From: Novosphingobium sp. AP12
GTDB lineage: Bacteria; Pseudomonadota; Alphaproteobacteria; Sphingomonadales; Sphingomonadaceae
Direction of reading: 5' to 3'
Assembly (NCBI RefSeq): GCF_000281975.1
Contig: NZ_AKKE01000171.1
Span: forward strand, 30,885 to 94,884
Length of the DNA: 64,000 nucleotides
Of the stretch, positions 1-9,089 are shown piece after piece (the stretch's first letter is position 1; each line of letters opens with the position of its first letter). A model generated the notes under the pieces. It was not told the DNA's origin and made no database searches. It saw only the letters and a program-made list of their open reading frames with translations. Position numbers and translations under genes: made by a program.

Positions 1-852
1 GTCGGCCAGTTCGTCACGCGCCTGCGCCAGCGCTTCGGCGGCGGCGGCCTGCTGCGACTGTGCTTCGACGGCAAGCTGCTGCGCGGCGCTCACCCGCGCT
101 TCGGCGGCCTGCGCTTCGCGCTTCGCGGCTTCGGCGGCGGCGGCGGCATCGCGCCAGCGGGCGAAGACGAGGCGCGCTTCGGCGAGGCGGATCTGGTCGG
201 TCAGGGCCTTGTAGCGCTCGGCGGCTTTCGCCTGCCGACGCAGCGTGCCGACCTGCTTGTCGAGGCTCGCCATGATGTCGTCGAGGCGGGCGAGGTTGGT
301 TTCGGTGGCGCGCAGGCGCTGTTCGGCGTCGCGGCGGCGGACGTGGAGGCCGGCGATGCCCGCCGCCTCTTCCAGCATGGCGCGGCGCTCGGTCGGCTTG
401 GCGGCGATGACGGCGGCGATGCGGCCCTGGCTGACGAGCGCGGGGCTGTGCGCGCCGGTGGCGGCGTCGGCGAAGATCAGCGCCACGTCGCGGGCGCGCA
501 CGTCGCGGCCGTTGACGCGGTAGGCGCTGCCCGCGCCGCGCTCGATCCGGCGGACGACTTCGAGATCCTCGCGCGTGCCGTCGGCGCGGGCGCTGGTTTC
601 CGCCTTGAGGACGACTTCGGCGAAGGCGCGCGGCGGGCGCTTGTCGGTGCCGGCGAAGATCACGTCTTCCATGCCGCCGCCGCGCATCGACTTGGGCGAG
701 CTTTCGCCCATGACCCAGCGGATCGCCTCGAGCAGGTTGGACTTGCCGCAGCCGTTGGGGCCGACGACGCCCGTCAGCCCCGGCTCGATGCGCAGTTCGG
801 CCGGCTCGACGAAGCTCTTGAATCCGCTGAGCTTGAGCCGGTGGATGCGCAT
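1..852 (-). CDS. smc: Chromosome segregation protein SMC, N-terminal part (runs off the window)
   Basis: SMC ATPase that organises and segregates the chromosome with ScpA/ScpB. Only the first 284 codons are present; the gene continues past base 1. The start ATG is read from 852, giving MRIHRLKLSGFKSF, the normal SMC N-terminus. The Walker A motif GPNGCGKSN is at about residues 31-39. A second ATPase-head stretch follows (PTERRAMLEEAAGI), then Ala/Glu/Arg/Gln-rich sequence that begins the coiled-coil arm. It is the last visible gene of a minus-strand operon and starts 22 bases after the stop of the lipoprotein DsbA-like gene. The family is certain; the hinge and C-terminal head cannot be seen. 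Confidence 0.95.
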   Translation of the reverse strand, partial: MRIHRLKLSGFKSFVEPAELRIEPGLTGVVGPNGCGKSNLLEAIRWVMGESSPKSMRGGGMEDVIFAGTDKRPPRAFAEVVLKAETSARADGTREDLEVVRRIERGAGSAYRVNGRDVRARDVALIFADAATGAHSPALVSQGRIAAVIAAKPTERRAMLEEAAGIAGLHVRRRDAEQRLRATETNLARLDDIMASLDKQVGTLRRQAKAAERYKALTDQIRLAEARLVFARWRDAAAAAEAAKREAQAAEARVSAAQQLAVEAQSQQAAAAEALAQARDELAD

Positions 853-874
853 CTGTCGGGTTACCTGCGCGCCA

Positions 875-1645
875 TCAGCGCGCGCCGGCCTGCTGCAGCT
901 TGGCTTCCAGTTCCTTCCAGCCCATCGAACCGACATTGTTGCCGTTGATGATGAAGGTCGGCGTGCCGGTGATGTTGAACTCGTCCGTCGCCTTCTGGGT
1001 CTGGTCGGCGAGTGCCTTGGCCTTGGTCGTGTCGGCGAGGCAGGCATTGGCCTGGTCGCGGGCGATCCCGCGCGAGGCGAAGAACTCGGTCATGCCGGCG
1101 ACATCGGCGAACGCGCCGATCTGGCGTTCCTTGGGCAGTGCGTCCAGCGCGGCGAGCTTGGCCTTGTCGGCGCTCTGCAGGTTCTGGAACATGGTCGGCT
1201 GCCAGGCCCAGAACTGCTCGCTGAGCGGGATCACCGCCTCGGTCGAGCCACAGGTGGCGAGCAGCGATGCGGGCACGTCGAGCGCGTTGAGCATGTAGTA
1301 GCGCATTTCGTAGCTCACGCGGCCGCTGGCGACGTAGTCGTCGCGCAGGGGCTCGAAGCTTTCCTTGGCGAACTCGGCGCAGTGCGAGCAGCTGAGGGCG
1401 CCATATTCGACCAGCTTGATCGGCGCTTCCGGGTTGCCGATGCGGTAGCCGCCCTCGGGGGTCTTGGTGACGGTGTCGGCCCAGGCCTTGCCGGCGGGCG
1501 CGGCGACCTTGGCGATCGGCTCGCCCGAAGTTGGCGCAGCGGCGTCATCCTTCTTGCCGCAGGCGGCGAGGCCGAGGGCCAGCGGCGCGGCGATCAGGGC
1601 CAGGACGGCGTGGCGTGAAGTCAGGCGGAGACGGTTGCGGATCAT
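875..1645 (-). CDS. DsbA-family thiol-disulfide oxidoreductase, lipoprotein
   Basis: 256 residues. The N-terminus is a lipoprotein signal with lipobox LAAC (Cys29), so the protein is probably anchored in a membrane facing the periplasm. A thioredoxin-fold DsbA-like domain follows, with the redox motif CSHC at residues 86-89 after LVEYGALS, and a C-terminal TPTFIINGN loop containing the cis-proline region typical of DsbA. The likely role is oxidation or isomerisation of disulfides in exported proteins. It lies between a second DsbA-like gene and smc on the minus strand, an arrangement I associate with sphingomonads. The substrate is unknown. Confidence 0.9.
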   Translation of the reverse strand: MIRNRLRLTSRHAVLALIAAPLALGLAACGKKDDAAAPTSGEPIAKVAAPAGKAWADTVTKTPEGGYRIGNPEAPIKLVEYGALSCSHCAEFAKESFEPLRDDYVASGRVSYEMRYYMLNALDVPASLLATCGSTEAVIPLSEQFWAWQPTMFQNLQSADKAKLAALDALPKERQIGAFADVAGMTEFFASRGIARDQANACLADTTKAKALADQTQKATDEFNITGTPTFIINGNNVGSMGWKELEAKLQQAGAR

Positions 1646-1766
1646 CGGAGGCGAATCCTTAGGTAGACGCTTGTTGCATGGCTAGCCGATGGGGGCTGCG
1701 AAGACAAAGCGGGCGGCATGCCCGGCACGCGATGTCTCCACAGCCGATGCGCGGCCGGGGCGTATT

Positions 1767-2519
1767 TCAGATGTTGCCGGCGCGGGTTTCGGCGATCTTG
1801 GCGGTCAGGGCCTTCGAGACTGATGCCCAGTCGTTGGCCGGCAGCACTTCTCCGTTGAGCGTGAAGCTGGGCGTGCCCTGGAAGCCGAACTTCTCGACTT
1901 CGGCCTGCTGTCCGCGCAGCGTGTCGAGCTTGGCCTTGTCGGCGAAGCAGGCATCGACCTGCGGGCGGCTGATGCCCCAGCTTTCCATCTTCTCGTAGAA
2001 GCCGAAATCGTTGGCGATGGCGCGCATGCGGATGGGCATTTCGCCCTGATACCAGCGCGCCTGCTGGTCCTTGCTGAAGCCCTCGGCCTTGGCGAGCCAG
2101 GTGTCCTGGGTGCCGAAGAAGGCGCTGTGCCGCACGAAGAAGCGCTTGGGATCGCCGCAGTTGGTGAGCATCGCCACGGTCAGGTCGATCGGGTTGCGCA
2201 GGAAGTTCGTGACGGTGACCGAGACCTGGCCCTTGGGCACCACCGTGGCGCGCAGGACCGCGTCGGACTCCTTGTGGAAGTGAGCGCAATGCGGGCAGGT
2301 GTAGCTGACGTATTCGACCAGCTTAACCGGCGCGTCCGGATTGCCGTAGCGGTGGCTGCCGTTCGCCGTCGTCGCGACCTGGGCGACCCAGTTCACTTTA
2401 CCGGCGGGCAACTGCGCGGGCTTCTTTGCGGGGGCGGCGGCGACGCTCGCTGCGGCGCAGGCGAGCAGGGCGGCGATGCGGAGATATGAGCGGGTCTTCA
2501 TCTGGGGTTTGTCTGCCAT
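1767..2519 (-). CDS. DsbA-family thiol-disulfide oxidoreductase, secreted
   Basis: 250 residues with an Ala-rich cleavable signal peptide (AALLACAAASVAAA, about residues 16-29) and no usable lipobox. The thioredoxin-fold domain carries a CPHC active site at residues 75-78 (EYVSYTCPHC), and the loop GTPSFTLNG holds the cis-proline. It is a paralogue of the downstream lipoprotein gene, sharing the NPxAPxKLVEY lead-in, but has CPHC instead of CSHC, so the two may differ in redox potential. It starts 8 bases after the DUF721 stop, so it is surely co-transcribed. An internal ATG at 2501 (MKTRSYLRIAALL) is an equally good start. Confidence 0.9.
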   Translation of the reverse strand: MADKPQMKTRSYLRIAALLACAAASVAAAPAKKPAQLPAGKVNWVAQVATTANGSHRYGNPDAPVKLVEYVSYTCPHCAHFHKESDAVLRATVVPKGQVSVTVTNFLRNPIDLTVAMLTNCGDPKRFFVRHSAFFGTQDTWLAKAEGFSKDQQARWYQGEMPIRMRAIANDFGFYEKMESWGISRPQVDACFADKAKLDTLRGQQAEVEKFGFQGTPSFTLNGEVLPANDWASVSKALTAKIAETRAGNI

Positions 2520-2527
2520 CGCTAAGG

Positions 2528-3085
2528 TTAGTCTTCGTCTTTCCGGGCCTCGATGCTGCGCGCCAGCGATTCCAGCACCGCGCGCAGTTCGGGATCGCCG
2601 ATGTCTCGCAGCGATTCGCCGAGTTCGAACGGCACCGGCTTGAGCATGGGCGGAGCGGTGCGCGGCTTTGAAGCAGGCGGCGGCTTAACGTCGCCTTGCC
2701 GGATCTTCACGCGGGCGACGGCCTTGTAGCCGAAGAAGCGATTCACCCGGTCCATGATTTCCGGGATGACGTGCTGGATCATGGGGGCGTGGGCGGCGAC
2801 GACCACGAGCTGGAGGATGCCCTCGCTCTTTTCACCGGGGGGGAAGCGGATCGATTCCGGAGAGCAGACGCGCGCGTGGCGGGCGCCGACGATCTCCGGC
2901 CAGCGCGACACCACGCTCGACTGGACGAAGCCGAAGCGGCGGAAGGCGGTGCGCCCCACCTCGGGCATGAGTTCGGAGATCGGGCGTGCGCCGCCGCCGC
3001 GCGGGCGCTCGTAGCGCTTCAGGCCGGACGCGACCTTGGCTGCTTTCGCGGGCTTGCCTGCGCCGGGTTTTTCCACCTTGTCCAA
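2528..3085 (-). CDS. DciA-like protein (DUF721)
   Basis: 185 residues. The central block (about 40-125) has the DUF721 pattern: WPEIVG, then a basic and hydrophobic stretch ending in VNRFFGYKAVARVKI. Proteins of this family include DciA, which helps load the replicative helicase DnaB in bacteria without DnaC; this role is known for the family and inferred here. The N-terminus is Lys/Ala-rich and the C-terminal tail is acidic and probably disordered. It is the first gene of the minus-strand cluster dciA - dsbA-like - dsbA-like - smc and is divergent from mutY, with 75 bases between the two start codons. Confidence 0.8.
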   Translation of the reverse strand: MDKVEKPGAGKPAKAAKVASGLKRYERPRGGGARPISELMPEVGRTAFRRFGFVQSSVVSRWPEIVGARHARVCSPESIRFPPGEKSEGILQLVVVAAHAPMIQHVIPEIMDRVNRFFGYKAVARVKIRQGDVKPPPASKPRTAPPMLKPVPFELGESLRDIGDPELRAVLESLARSIEARKDED

Positions 3086-3160
3086 CTGTTTGCCGTGATT
3101 CCGTTATGGGCCCGTTTCATGGCCGTTCCATTGCCGGGTCTCCAATGCCATAGCGGTCGG

Positions 3161-4240
3161 ATGGACGCCAGTTCGGATACCACCGCTACGCCCAGGATCG
3201 CGCAGGACCTGCTGGACTGGTACGACGCCCATGGCCGCACCCTGCCCTGGCGCGTGCGGCTGGATGAGCCCGCGCCCGATCCCTACCGTGTCTGGCTGTC
3301 CGAGGTCATGCTCCAGCAGACGACGGTGGCGGCGGTGAAAGCCTATTTCACCGCCTTCACCACGCGCTGGCCGACGGTTGAGGCGCTCGCCGCCGCGCCC
3401 GAGGGGGACGTGATGGCGGCATGGGCGGGCCTCGGCTACTACGCAAGGGCCCGCAACCTGCTGGCCTGTGCCCGCGAAGTCGCGGCGAACGGCGGGGCGT
3501 TCCCTGACACCGAAGAGGGCCTGCGCGCGCTGCCCGGCCTTGGCGCCTATACGGCCGCCGCCGTCGCCGCGATTGCGTTCGGGCGGCGCGCGGTGGTGGT
3601 GGACGCCAATGTCGAGCGCGTCGTCGCCCGGCTGTTCGCGATCGACACGCCGCTTCCCGCAGCCCGGCCGCTTATCCGCGAATACGCCGAGGTCATCACC
3701 CCGGACGCGCGGGCGGGCGATTTCGCGCAGGCCATGATGGACCTCGGCGCCACCGTCTGCACCTCCCGCGCGCCCCGCTGCCTGCTTTGCCCGCTCTCGG
3801 CCGGCTGCGCGGGGAGGGCGAGCGGTGAGCCCGAGCGCCTGCCGGTGAAGGCGGCGAAGAAGGCAAGGGCGACGCGCAAGGGCCGTGCGTTCTGGATCGA
3901 GCGCGAGCGCGGCGGCCAGGCCGAGGTCTGGCTGGTGCGCCGCGCCGGCAAGGGCATGCTCGGCGGCATGCGCGCGCTTCCCGACGACGGCTGGGCCGCG
4001 CGCGCCGATGGTTCGGGCGAGGGGCCGATAGCCGGACCCTGGGAAAGCGCGGGCGCGGTCGGGCATGTCTTCACCCACTTCGCGCTCGAACTCGAGCTCG
4101 CGGTCTACCTTGGCGAGCGGGTCGAGGGGCTGGAGGACGGCGAATGGTGGCCGCTGGACCGGCTGGACGAAGCTGGCCTTCCCACGCTGTTCGCCAAGGC
4201 CGCGCGCCTCGCCCTCGCTGCCGAGAGGGAGGACGCATGA
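3161..4240 (+). CDS. mutY: Adenine DNA glycosylase MutY
   Basis: Removes adenine mispaired with 8-oxoguanine. 359 residues, a normal length. The HhH-GPD fold shows SEVMLQQT with catalytic Glu48, the hairpin LPGLGAYTAAAV (about 124-135) and catalytic Asp148 in VVVDANVER. The [4Fe-4S] cluster ligands are Cys200, Cys207, Cys210 and Cys216 (C-x6-C-x2-C-x5-C). The C-terminal third is the Nudix-like 8-oxoG recognition domain. I chose the ATG at 3161; an in-frame ATG at 3119 would add 14 residues that do not resemble the family. The stop overlaps the next gene's start (ATGA), indicating translational coupling. Confidence 0.95.
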   Translation: MDASSDTTATPRIAQDLLDWYDAHGRTLPWRVRLDEPAPDPYRVWLSEVMLQQTTVAAVKAYFTAFTTRWPTVEALAAAPEGDVMAAWAGLGYYARARNLLACAREVAANGGAFPDTEEGLRALPGLGAYTAAAVAAIAFGRRAVVVDANVERVVARLFAIDTPLPAARPLIREYAEVITPDARAGDFAQAMMDLGATVCTSRAPRCLLCPLSAGCAGRASGEPERLPVKAAKKARATRKGRAFWIERERGGQAEVWLVRRAGKGMLGGMRALPDDGWAARADGSGEGPIAGPWESAGAVGHVFTHFALELELAVYLGERVEGLEDGEWWPLDRLDEAGLPTLFAKAARLALAAEREDA

Positions 4241-5538
4241 TCGACCGGCTCGGGGCGGCGATGGACCGCCGCGCGATCCTGCGCATGGGCGCCGCCGCAG
4301 GGCTCGGCGCCGCGCTGATGCCCCGGCTGGCCTGGGCGGCGACGCAGCCCGAGCTGCTCCCCAAGGTCCGCACGCTGGTCGAGCGTTGGACCGGGCCGGG
4401 CAAGTTCCCCGGCATGGTCGCCTCGCTCGGCCTGCCCGGACGCGAGCCGGAATTCGTGGCGCGCGGGAGCGAGGGCTTCACCGACGCCGATGCGGTGACG
4501 CCGGACAGCCTGTTCCGCATCTACTCGATGACCAAGCCGGTCACCGCGATGGCGGCGATGCAGCTGATCTCCGAGGGCCGCCTCGCGCTCGACCAGCCGG
4601 TCCACGAGATCCTGCCGCAGTTCCGGCACATGTCGGTGCAGGACACTTACGACGGTCCCGTCACTGCGCTGCACGCCGCTCCCGCCCCGATCACCATGCG
4701 CCACCTGATGACGCACACCTCGGGGCTCGGTTACACGATCGTCCAGCAGGGGCCGATCAAGGCGCTGATGGAGAGCAGGGGTCTCGTCCCCGGCCAGATC
4801 AGCCGCCTCTCGGCGCCCGGCCTCGACTGGGGCACGCCGGTCAGGGGGCTCGACCACTTTGCCGACCGGCTGGCGCAGGTGCCCCTGGTCGCCGACCCGG
4901 GCACGCGCTGGAGCTACTCGATGGGCCTCGACCTGATGGGCCGGGTGATCGAGGTGGTGACCGGGCGGCCTTTCGATGCCTACCTCCAAGACACGATCTT
5001 CGCGCCTGCCGGCATGACCAGCACATGGTTCCGAGTACCTGCCGGCGAGGCACACCGGCTGACCACCAATTACCTCGCGGTGGGCGAAGTGCTCCTGCCG
5101 ATCGACGAGGGCGCGACCTCGATCTACCTCGACGCGCCCGCGTTTCCCTTCGGCGGGTCGGGTCTCGTCAGTTCCCCGCGCGACTACGACCGGTTCCTGC
5201 GCCTGCTTGCGCAGATGGGCACGATCGACGGCACGCGCGTGCTGGGCGAGGCGGCGGTACGTACCGGCACCTCGGACCTACTGCCGCCCGGCGTCACCAT
5301 GCCCGCCAGCTTCGGCGGCCCCGCCGGGTTCGGCGCGGGCGGGCGCGTGGGCCGGGGCGCGGAGGCCGGGATCTACGGCTGGTCGGGCGCGGCCGGGACG
5401 GTCGGCATGGTCGACATGGTCCATGGCCTGCGCTCGCAGCTGTTCGTCCAGTTCATGCCGCCCGACGCGCTGGACCTGCTTCCCGAATTCCAGTCGGCGC
5501 TGAAGGCCGATGTCCTTGCGATCCTGGAGACCCGCTGA
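4237..5538 (+). CDS. Serine hydrolase, beta-lactamase/class C family, Tat-type leader
   Basis: 433 residues. The leader MDRRAILRMGAAAGLG has twin arginines (11-12) followed by a hydrophobic stretch ending LAWAA, suggesting Tat export to the periplasm. The nucleophile motif SMTK is at 97-100. The YxN-type motif reads YSM (227-229), so the usual Asn is replaced by Met. A late GWSGAAGT block stands where the KTG/HxG motif normally lies. This fits the esterase/D-aminopeptidase-like branch (COG1680) better than a true beta-lactamase. It overlaps mutY by 4 bases, and nudC begins one base after its stop, so the three form one transcript. The substrate is unknown. Confidence 0.85.
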   Translation: MIDRLGAAMDRRAILRMGAAAGLGAALMPRLAWAATQPELLPKVRTLVERWTGPGKFPGMVASLGLPGREPEFVARGSEGFTDADAVTPDSLFRIYSMTKPVTAMAAMQLISEGRLALDQPVHEILPQFRHMSVQDTYDGPVTALHAAPAPITMRHLMTHTSGLGYTIVQQGPIKALMESRGLVPGQISRLSAPGLDWGTPVRGLDHFADRLAQVPLVADPGTRWSYSMGLDLMGRVIEVVTGRPFDAYLQDTIFAPAGMTSTWFRVPAGEAHRLTTNYLAVGEVLLPIDEGATSIYLDAPAFPFGGSGLVSSPRDYDRFLRLLAQMGTIDGTRVLGEAAVRTGTSDLLPPGVTMPASFGGPAGFGAGGRVGRGAEAGIYGWSGAAGTVGMVDMVHGLRSQLFVQFMPPDALDLLPEFQSALKADVLAILETR

Positions 5539-5539
5539 C

Positions 5540-6442
5540 GTGCTGCTCACCCCATCCGCCCCCATCGCCTTCGCCGGATCGCACATCGACCGCGCCGATC
5601 ACGTCCGCGGCGACCCCGATGCCATCGCCGCCCTGATGACCGCGCAGGCCCGGCTCATGCGGCTCGACGGGCTCGACCCGGTGCTGACGCCGGACAGCCT
5701 GCTCGACTGGGGCAGCCTAGCCGATGCCGCATCCGGGGCCGAACTGGTGTTCCTCGGCCTCGACGACGAGGCGCGCGGCTGCTTCGTCGAAGTCCCCCCG
5801 GCCAACCCTTCGGGCGGACCTCATGCCGGCCCGGCGAGCTGGAACGCGATGACCGTGCTCGAACCGGGCGAGCTGGCGGCCTACGGCGGCGCCCGCGCGC
5901 TGGTCGGCTGGCATGCCCGCCACCGTTTCTGCGCGGTCTGCGGCCATGCCACCGTGCTCGCCAAGGGCGGCTGGCAGCGCACCTGCACGTCCTGCGCCAC
6001 CGAGCATTTCCCCCGCGTCGACCCTGTCACGATCATGACCGTCGAGCACGAGGGCAAGCTGCTCCTTGGCCGCCAGCCGCGCTTTCCGGCGAGGCGCTAC
6101 TCGGCGCTCGCGGGCTTCGTCGAGCCCGGCGAGACGATCGAGGAAGCCGTCGCGCGCGAGACGTTCGAGGAAGCGGGCGTGCGCGTGCGCGACGTGACGT
6201 ACGTTGCCAGCCAGCCGTGGCCGTTTCCCTCCTCGCTGATGATCGGCTGCCACGCCTTCACCGACGACGGGGCCATCACCATCGACACCACCGAACTGGA
6301 GGACGCCCGCTGGTTCACCCGCGAAGAGGTGGTCGAAGCGCTGGAGGCCATCGAAGCAGGCGAGGTGGGCCGTGCCTTCGGGGCGCCGCCGAAATACGCG
6401 GTCGCGCATGTCCTGCTGCGCTGGTGGGTGGACCGGGGATAG
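5540..6442 (+). CDS. nudC: NAD(H) diphosphatase NudC
   Basis: 300 residues. Hydrolyses NADH to NMNH and AMP; the family also removes NAD caps from RNA. A zinc ribbon with Cys131, Cys134, Cys149 and Cys152 precedes a complete Nudix box at about 192-214 (GFVEPGETIEEAV, then RETFEEAGV). The subgroup signature SQPWPFP follows at 224-230 and separates NudC from other Nudix enzymes. The GTG at 5540 is chosen because it directly follows the upstream stop; a longer form starting upstream would run into the hydrolase gene. It is the third gene of the mutY transcript. Confidence 0.93.
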   Translation: MLLTPSAPIAFAGSHIDRADHVRGDPDAIAALMTAQARLMRLDGLDPVLTPDSLLDWGSLADAASGAELVFLGLDDEARGCFVEVPPANPSGGPHAGPASWNAMTVLEPGELAAYGGARALVGWHARHRFCAVCGHATVLAKGGWQRTCTSCATEHFPRVDPVTIMTVEHEGKLLLGRQPRFPARRYSALAGFVEPGETIEEAVARETFEEAGVRVRDVTYVASQPWPFPSSLMIGCHAFTDDGAITIDTTELEDARWFTREEVVEALEAIEAGEVGRAFGAPPKYAVAHVLLRWWVDRG

Positions 6443-6466
6443 GCTGATCCTCCCCGCAGGAGGGTT

Positions 6467-6892
6467 CTAGACCAGCCCCAGCTTCATCAGTTCGCGCGCC
6501 AGCCTGGGCGGGATCACATCGCCCGCGTCCTCGCCTTCGCCGAGGTCGCGCGGGGCATCCTCGTCCTTGAGATAGCGCCAGCCCTGGTGGGCCCGCTTGG
6601 GCTTGGAGACGATGGGGATCAGTTTCGGCTCGAGGCGGATGTGCCAGCGGCCGTCCTCGGCGCGCTGCTCGAAGCCGATGATGGGCGAGCGGCCGATCAG
6701 CGTATGCTCGAATATCCAGAACAGCGAGCCGCCGATCATCTCGGCATGACGGGTCGGCAGGTAGCGCGTGGTCATCAGCGCTTCGCCCGCGCCCCCGTTG
6801 GCCCCGGCATGGCTTTCGAGCCATGCGCGCAGGGAGGCGGGGCTTGTCGCGGAGAAGGCGATCTTGGTCATGTGCAGCGGCATCATGGCCAA
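6467..6892 (-). CDS. DUF1489 family protein
   Basis: 141 residues, soluble, no signal peptide. It matches the DUF1489 pattern I recognise in alphaproteobacteria: an MTKIAF start, TRYLPTRHAEMIGGSLFWI in the middle, GRSPIIGF, and a basic QGWRYL segment near the end. No function is established for this family. In-frame ATGs at residues 4 and 8 are possible starts; MTKIAF is where homologues usually begin. It lies downstream of mgtE on the same strand (19-base gap), so co-transcription is likely. Confidence 0.8.
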   Translation of the reverse strand: MAMMPLHMTKIAFSATSPASLRAWLESHAGANGGAGEALMTTRYLPTRHAEMIGGSLFWIFEHTLIGRSPIIGFEQRAEDGRWHIRLEPKLIPIVSKPKRAHQGWRYLKDEDAPRDLGEGEDAGDVIPPRLARELMKLGLV

Positions 6893-6911
6893 GATAGGGT
6901 GCGCGGCGCCG

Positions 6912-8357
6912 TCAGGCGAGTCCCGTCAGCACCGCAAGGCCGAGGAACGAGAAGAAGCCCATGGTATCGGTCGCCGTGGTCACGAAGACCGACGAGGACA
7001 CCGCCGGGTCGACGTTGAAGCGGTCCAGCGTCACCGGCACGAGGATGCCCATCAGGCCCGCCACCAGGTTGTTGATCACCATGGCCGAGGCGATCACCGC
7101 GCCGAGCAGGGGATTGCCGAAGACCAGAGCGGTCCCGACCCCGATCAGCAGCCCGAGCGCGGCACCGTTGGCCAGCGCGATGCGCAGCTCGCGCCAGATC
7201 ATGCGCACGGTGTTCGATTCGGTCAGCTGGTTGGTGGCGATCGCGCGGACCACCACGGCCAGGGTCTGCGTGCCGGCGTTGCCGCCCATGCCCGAGACAA
7301 TCGGCATCAGCACCGCCAGCAGCGCGAAGCGGGTGATCGCGCCCTGGAACAGCCCGACCACCGAGGAGGCGATCATCGCCGTGCCCAGGTTCACCACCAG
7401 CCAGGTCAGGCGGGCGCGCACGGTGAGCAGGATCGGCTCGTTGATGTCGCCATCACCCGCGCCCGAGAGCAGCAGGGCGTCCTCGCCCGCTTCCTCGGAG
7501 ATGATGTGGACGATGTCGTCGACGGTGATCTGACCGATCAGCCGCCCCGACGGGTCGACCACCGCGGCCGAGATCAGCGCGTACTTCTGGAAGCGCAGCG
7601 CGACTTCCTCCTGGTCCATGTCCGCCGGGATCAGGGTCTGGTCGCGCGCCATGACGTCGTAGAGCGGGATGTTGCGCGGGCAGCGCAGGATCCACGAGAG
7701 CGCGCAGGTGCCGACCGGGCGGTGCATCGGATCGACGCAGAACACTTCCCAGAACTCGGTCGGCAGCTCGCGGTGTTCGCGCAGGTAGTCGATGAGGTCG
7801 CCCACCGTCATGGTGTCGGGCACCGCGACATGGTCGCGGCTCATCATGCGGCCGGCGGATTCCTCGGGGAAGGCCAGCGCCGTCTCGATGGCGGCGCGGT
7901 CTTCCGGCTCCATCTCGGCGAGGACGGCCTGCTGGTCCGCCTCGTCCAGATCCTCGAGCATGGCGACGGCGTCGTCGGTATCCAGCTCGCCCGCGATTTC
8001 CGCCACCACGTCGGCGGGCAGCGCCTCCATCAGCAGTTCGCGAACCCAGTCGTTGAGTTCGGCGATGACCTCCACGCCCATGAGGTCGCGGATCGAGGTG
8101 GCGAGCGTCAGGCGCTCGTCCGCGTCGACCAGCTCGAACAGGTCGGCGATGTCGGCGGGGTGCAGCGGTTCGACGAGGTCGTAGACGCGGTCGGAATCCT
8201 CGTCGTCGAGGGCTTCCTTAACGCTGCGGACGAATTCGGGCTTGAGGCGGTTGTCCTCGTCCAGCGATTCGGATTCGCCGGAATTCTCGGGCGAATCCGG
8301 GCGCGCGGCGTCTTCCGCTTCGTCCCGCAGTTCGTCCTTGAGGTCAGCGTCGCTCAT
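6912..8357 (-). CDS. mgtE: Magnesium transporter MgtE
   Basis: 481 residues, the usual length. The order is an acidic N-terminal helical MgtE_N domain, a CBS pair (about 170-290) that senses cytoplasmic Mg2+, then five membrane helices in the last ~170 residues. The pore segment contains GNAGTQTLAVVVRAIA and the family block MPIVSGMGGNAG. The very acidic first 40 residues (SDADLKDELRDEAEDAA) are a lineage-typical extension. No Mg2+ riboswitch is evident in the 173 bases upstream, though I could not fold them. Clear family member. Confidence 0.95.
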   Translation of the reverse strand: MSDADLKDELRDEAEDAARPDSPENSGESESLDEDNRLKPEFVRSVKEALDDEDSDRVYDLVEPLHPADIADLFELVDADERLTLATSIRDLMGVEVIAELNDWVRELLMEALPADVVAEIAGELDTDDAVAMLEDLDEADQQAVLAEMEPEDRAAIETALAFPEESAGRMMSRDHVAVPDTMTVGDLIDYLREHRELPTEFWEVFCVDPMHRPVGTCALSWILRCPRNIPLYDVMARDQTLIPADMDQEEVALRFQKYALISAAVVDPSGRLIGQITVDDIVHIISEEAGEDALLLSGAGDGDINEPILLTVRARLTWLVVNLGTAMIASSVVGLFQGAITRFALLAVLMPIVSGMGGNAGTQTLAVVVRAIATNQLTESNTVRMIWRELRIALANGAALGLLIGVGTALVFGNPLLGAVIASAMVINNLVAGLMGILVPVTLDRFNVDPAVSSSVFVTTATDTMGFFSFLGLAVLTGLA

Positions 8358-8530
8358 AGGGGCCGGTCTACGCAGCTATTTCGCAATTGCAACAGGGGGA
8401 AGGCGCGGCTTCGGCGGTTTCCCCGATGCCTTGTCGGGGAGTGGTGACATTGCCGCGCCGCGCCCTATATCGTGGCGCGAGCCCAACGGCGCCCGATCAG
8501 GACCGGCGCGCCGGCAGAAGGAGACATGCG

Positions 8531-9001
8531 ATGGCTGACGAATTTCTCACCCTCACGCTCGATACGGGCAATGGCGAAGGCGGCGACGTCAAGATCAAGC
8601 TGCGCCCCGACCTGGCCCCCGGCCACGTCGAACGCATCAAGGAACTGACCGGCGAGGGCTTCTACGACGGCGTCAAGTTCCACCGCGTCATCCCCGGCTT
8701 CATGGCGCAGGGCGGCTGCCCCGACGGCACCGGCATGGGCGGCTCGAAGAAGCCCGACCTGCAGGCCGAATTCAGCGCCGAGCCGCACGTGCGCGGTGTC
8801 GCCTCGATGGCGCGCACCAGCTATCCGCACTCGGCCAACAGCCAGTTCTTCATCGTGTTCGACAACGCGACCTTCCTCGACAAGCAATACACCGTCTGGG
8901 GCCAGGTCGTCGAAGGCATGGAATTCGTCGACGCGCTTCCCAAGGGCGAGCCCCCGCGCGAGCCGGGCAAGATCGTCAAGGCGACCATCAGCGAAGGCTG
9001 A
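8531..9001 (+). CDS. Cyclophilin-type peptidyl-prolyl cis-trans isomerase
   Basis: 156 residues, cytoplasmic (no signal). It has all the landmarks of bacterial PpiB-type cyclophilins: FYDGVKFHRVIPGFMAQGG, GVASMART, NSQFFI and the loop around YTVWGQV. The role is acceleration of Xaa-Pro isomerisation during folding. The start ATG lies behind GGAGAC (about 8519-8524). A strong rho-independent terminator follows at 9025-9051, so the gene is probably monocistronic. Confidence 0.95.
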   Translation: MADEFLTLTLDTGNGEGGDVKIKLRPDLAPGHVERIKELTGEGFYDGVKFHRVIPGFMAQGGCPDGTGMGGSKKPDLQAEFSAEPHVRGVASMARTSYPHSANSQFFIVFDNATFLDKQYTVWGQVVEGMEFVDALPKGEPPREPGKIVKATISEG

Positions 9002-9024
9002 TTTCGGTTTGCATCGATACGGGA

Positions 9025-9051
9025 GGGCGGTCCGGTCGGGCCGCCCTTTTT
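9025..9051 (+). terminator. Rho-independent terminator after the cyclophilin gene
   Basis: The stem GGGCGGTCC pairs with GGGCCGCCC (9 bp, one G-T pair) around a 4-base loop and is followed directly by five T. It lies 24 bases after the cyclophilin stop. Confidence 0.85.
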
Positions 9052-9089
9052 CGTTTGGGGGCCCGGCGCCGCGCCGTTAAAGCCGGCCC

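Noticed and set aside
4237..5538. Class C beta-lactamase (resistance gene)
   Set aside because: SxxK is present, but YxN is YSM and the KTG-type motif is replaced; better described as a general serine hydrolase.
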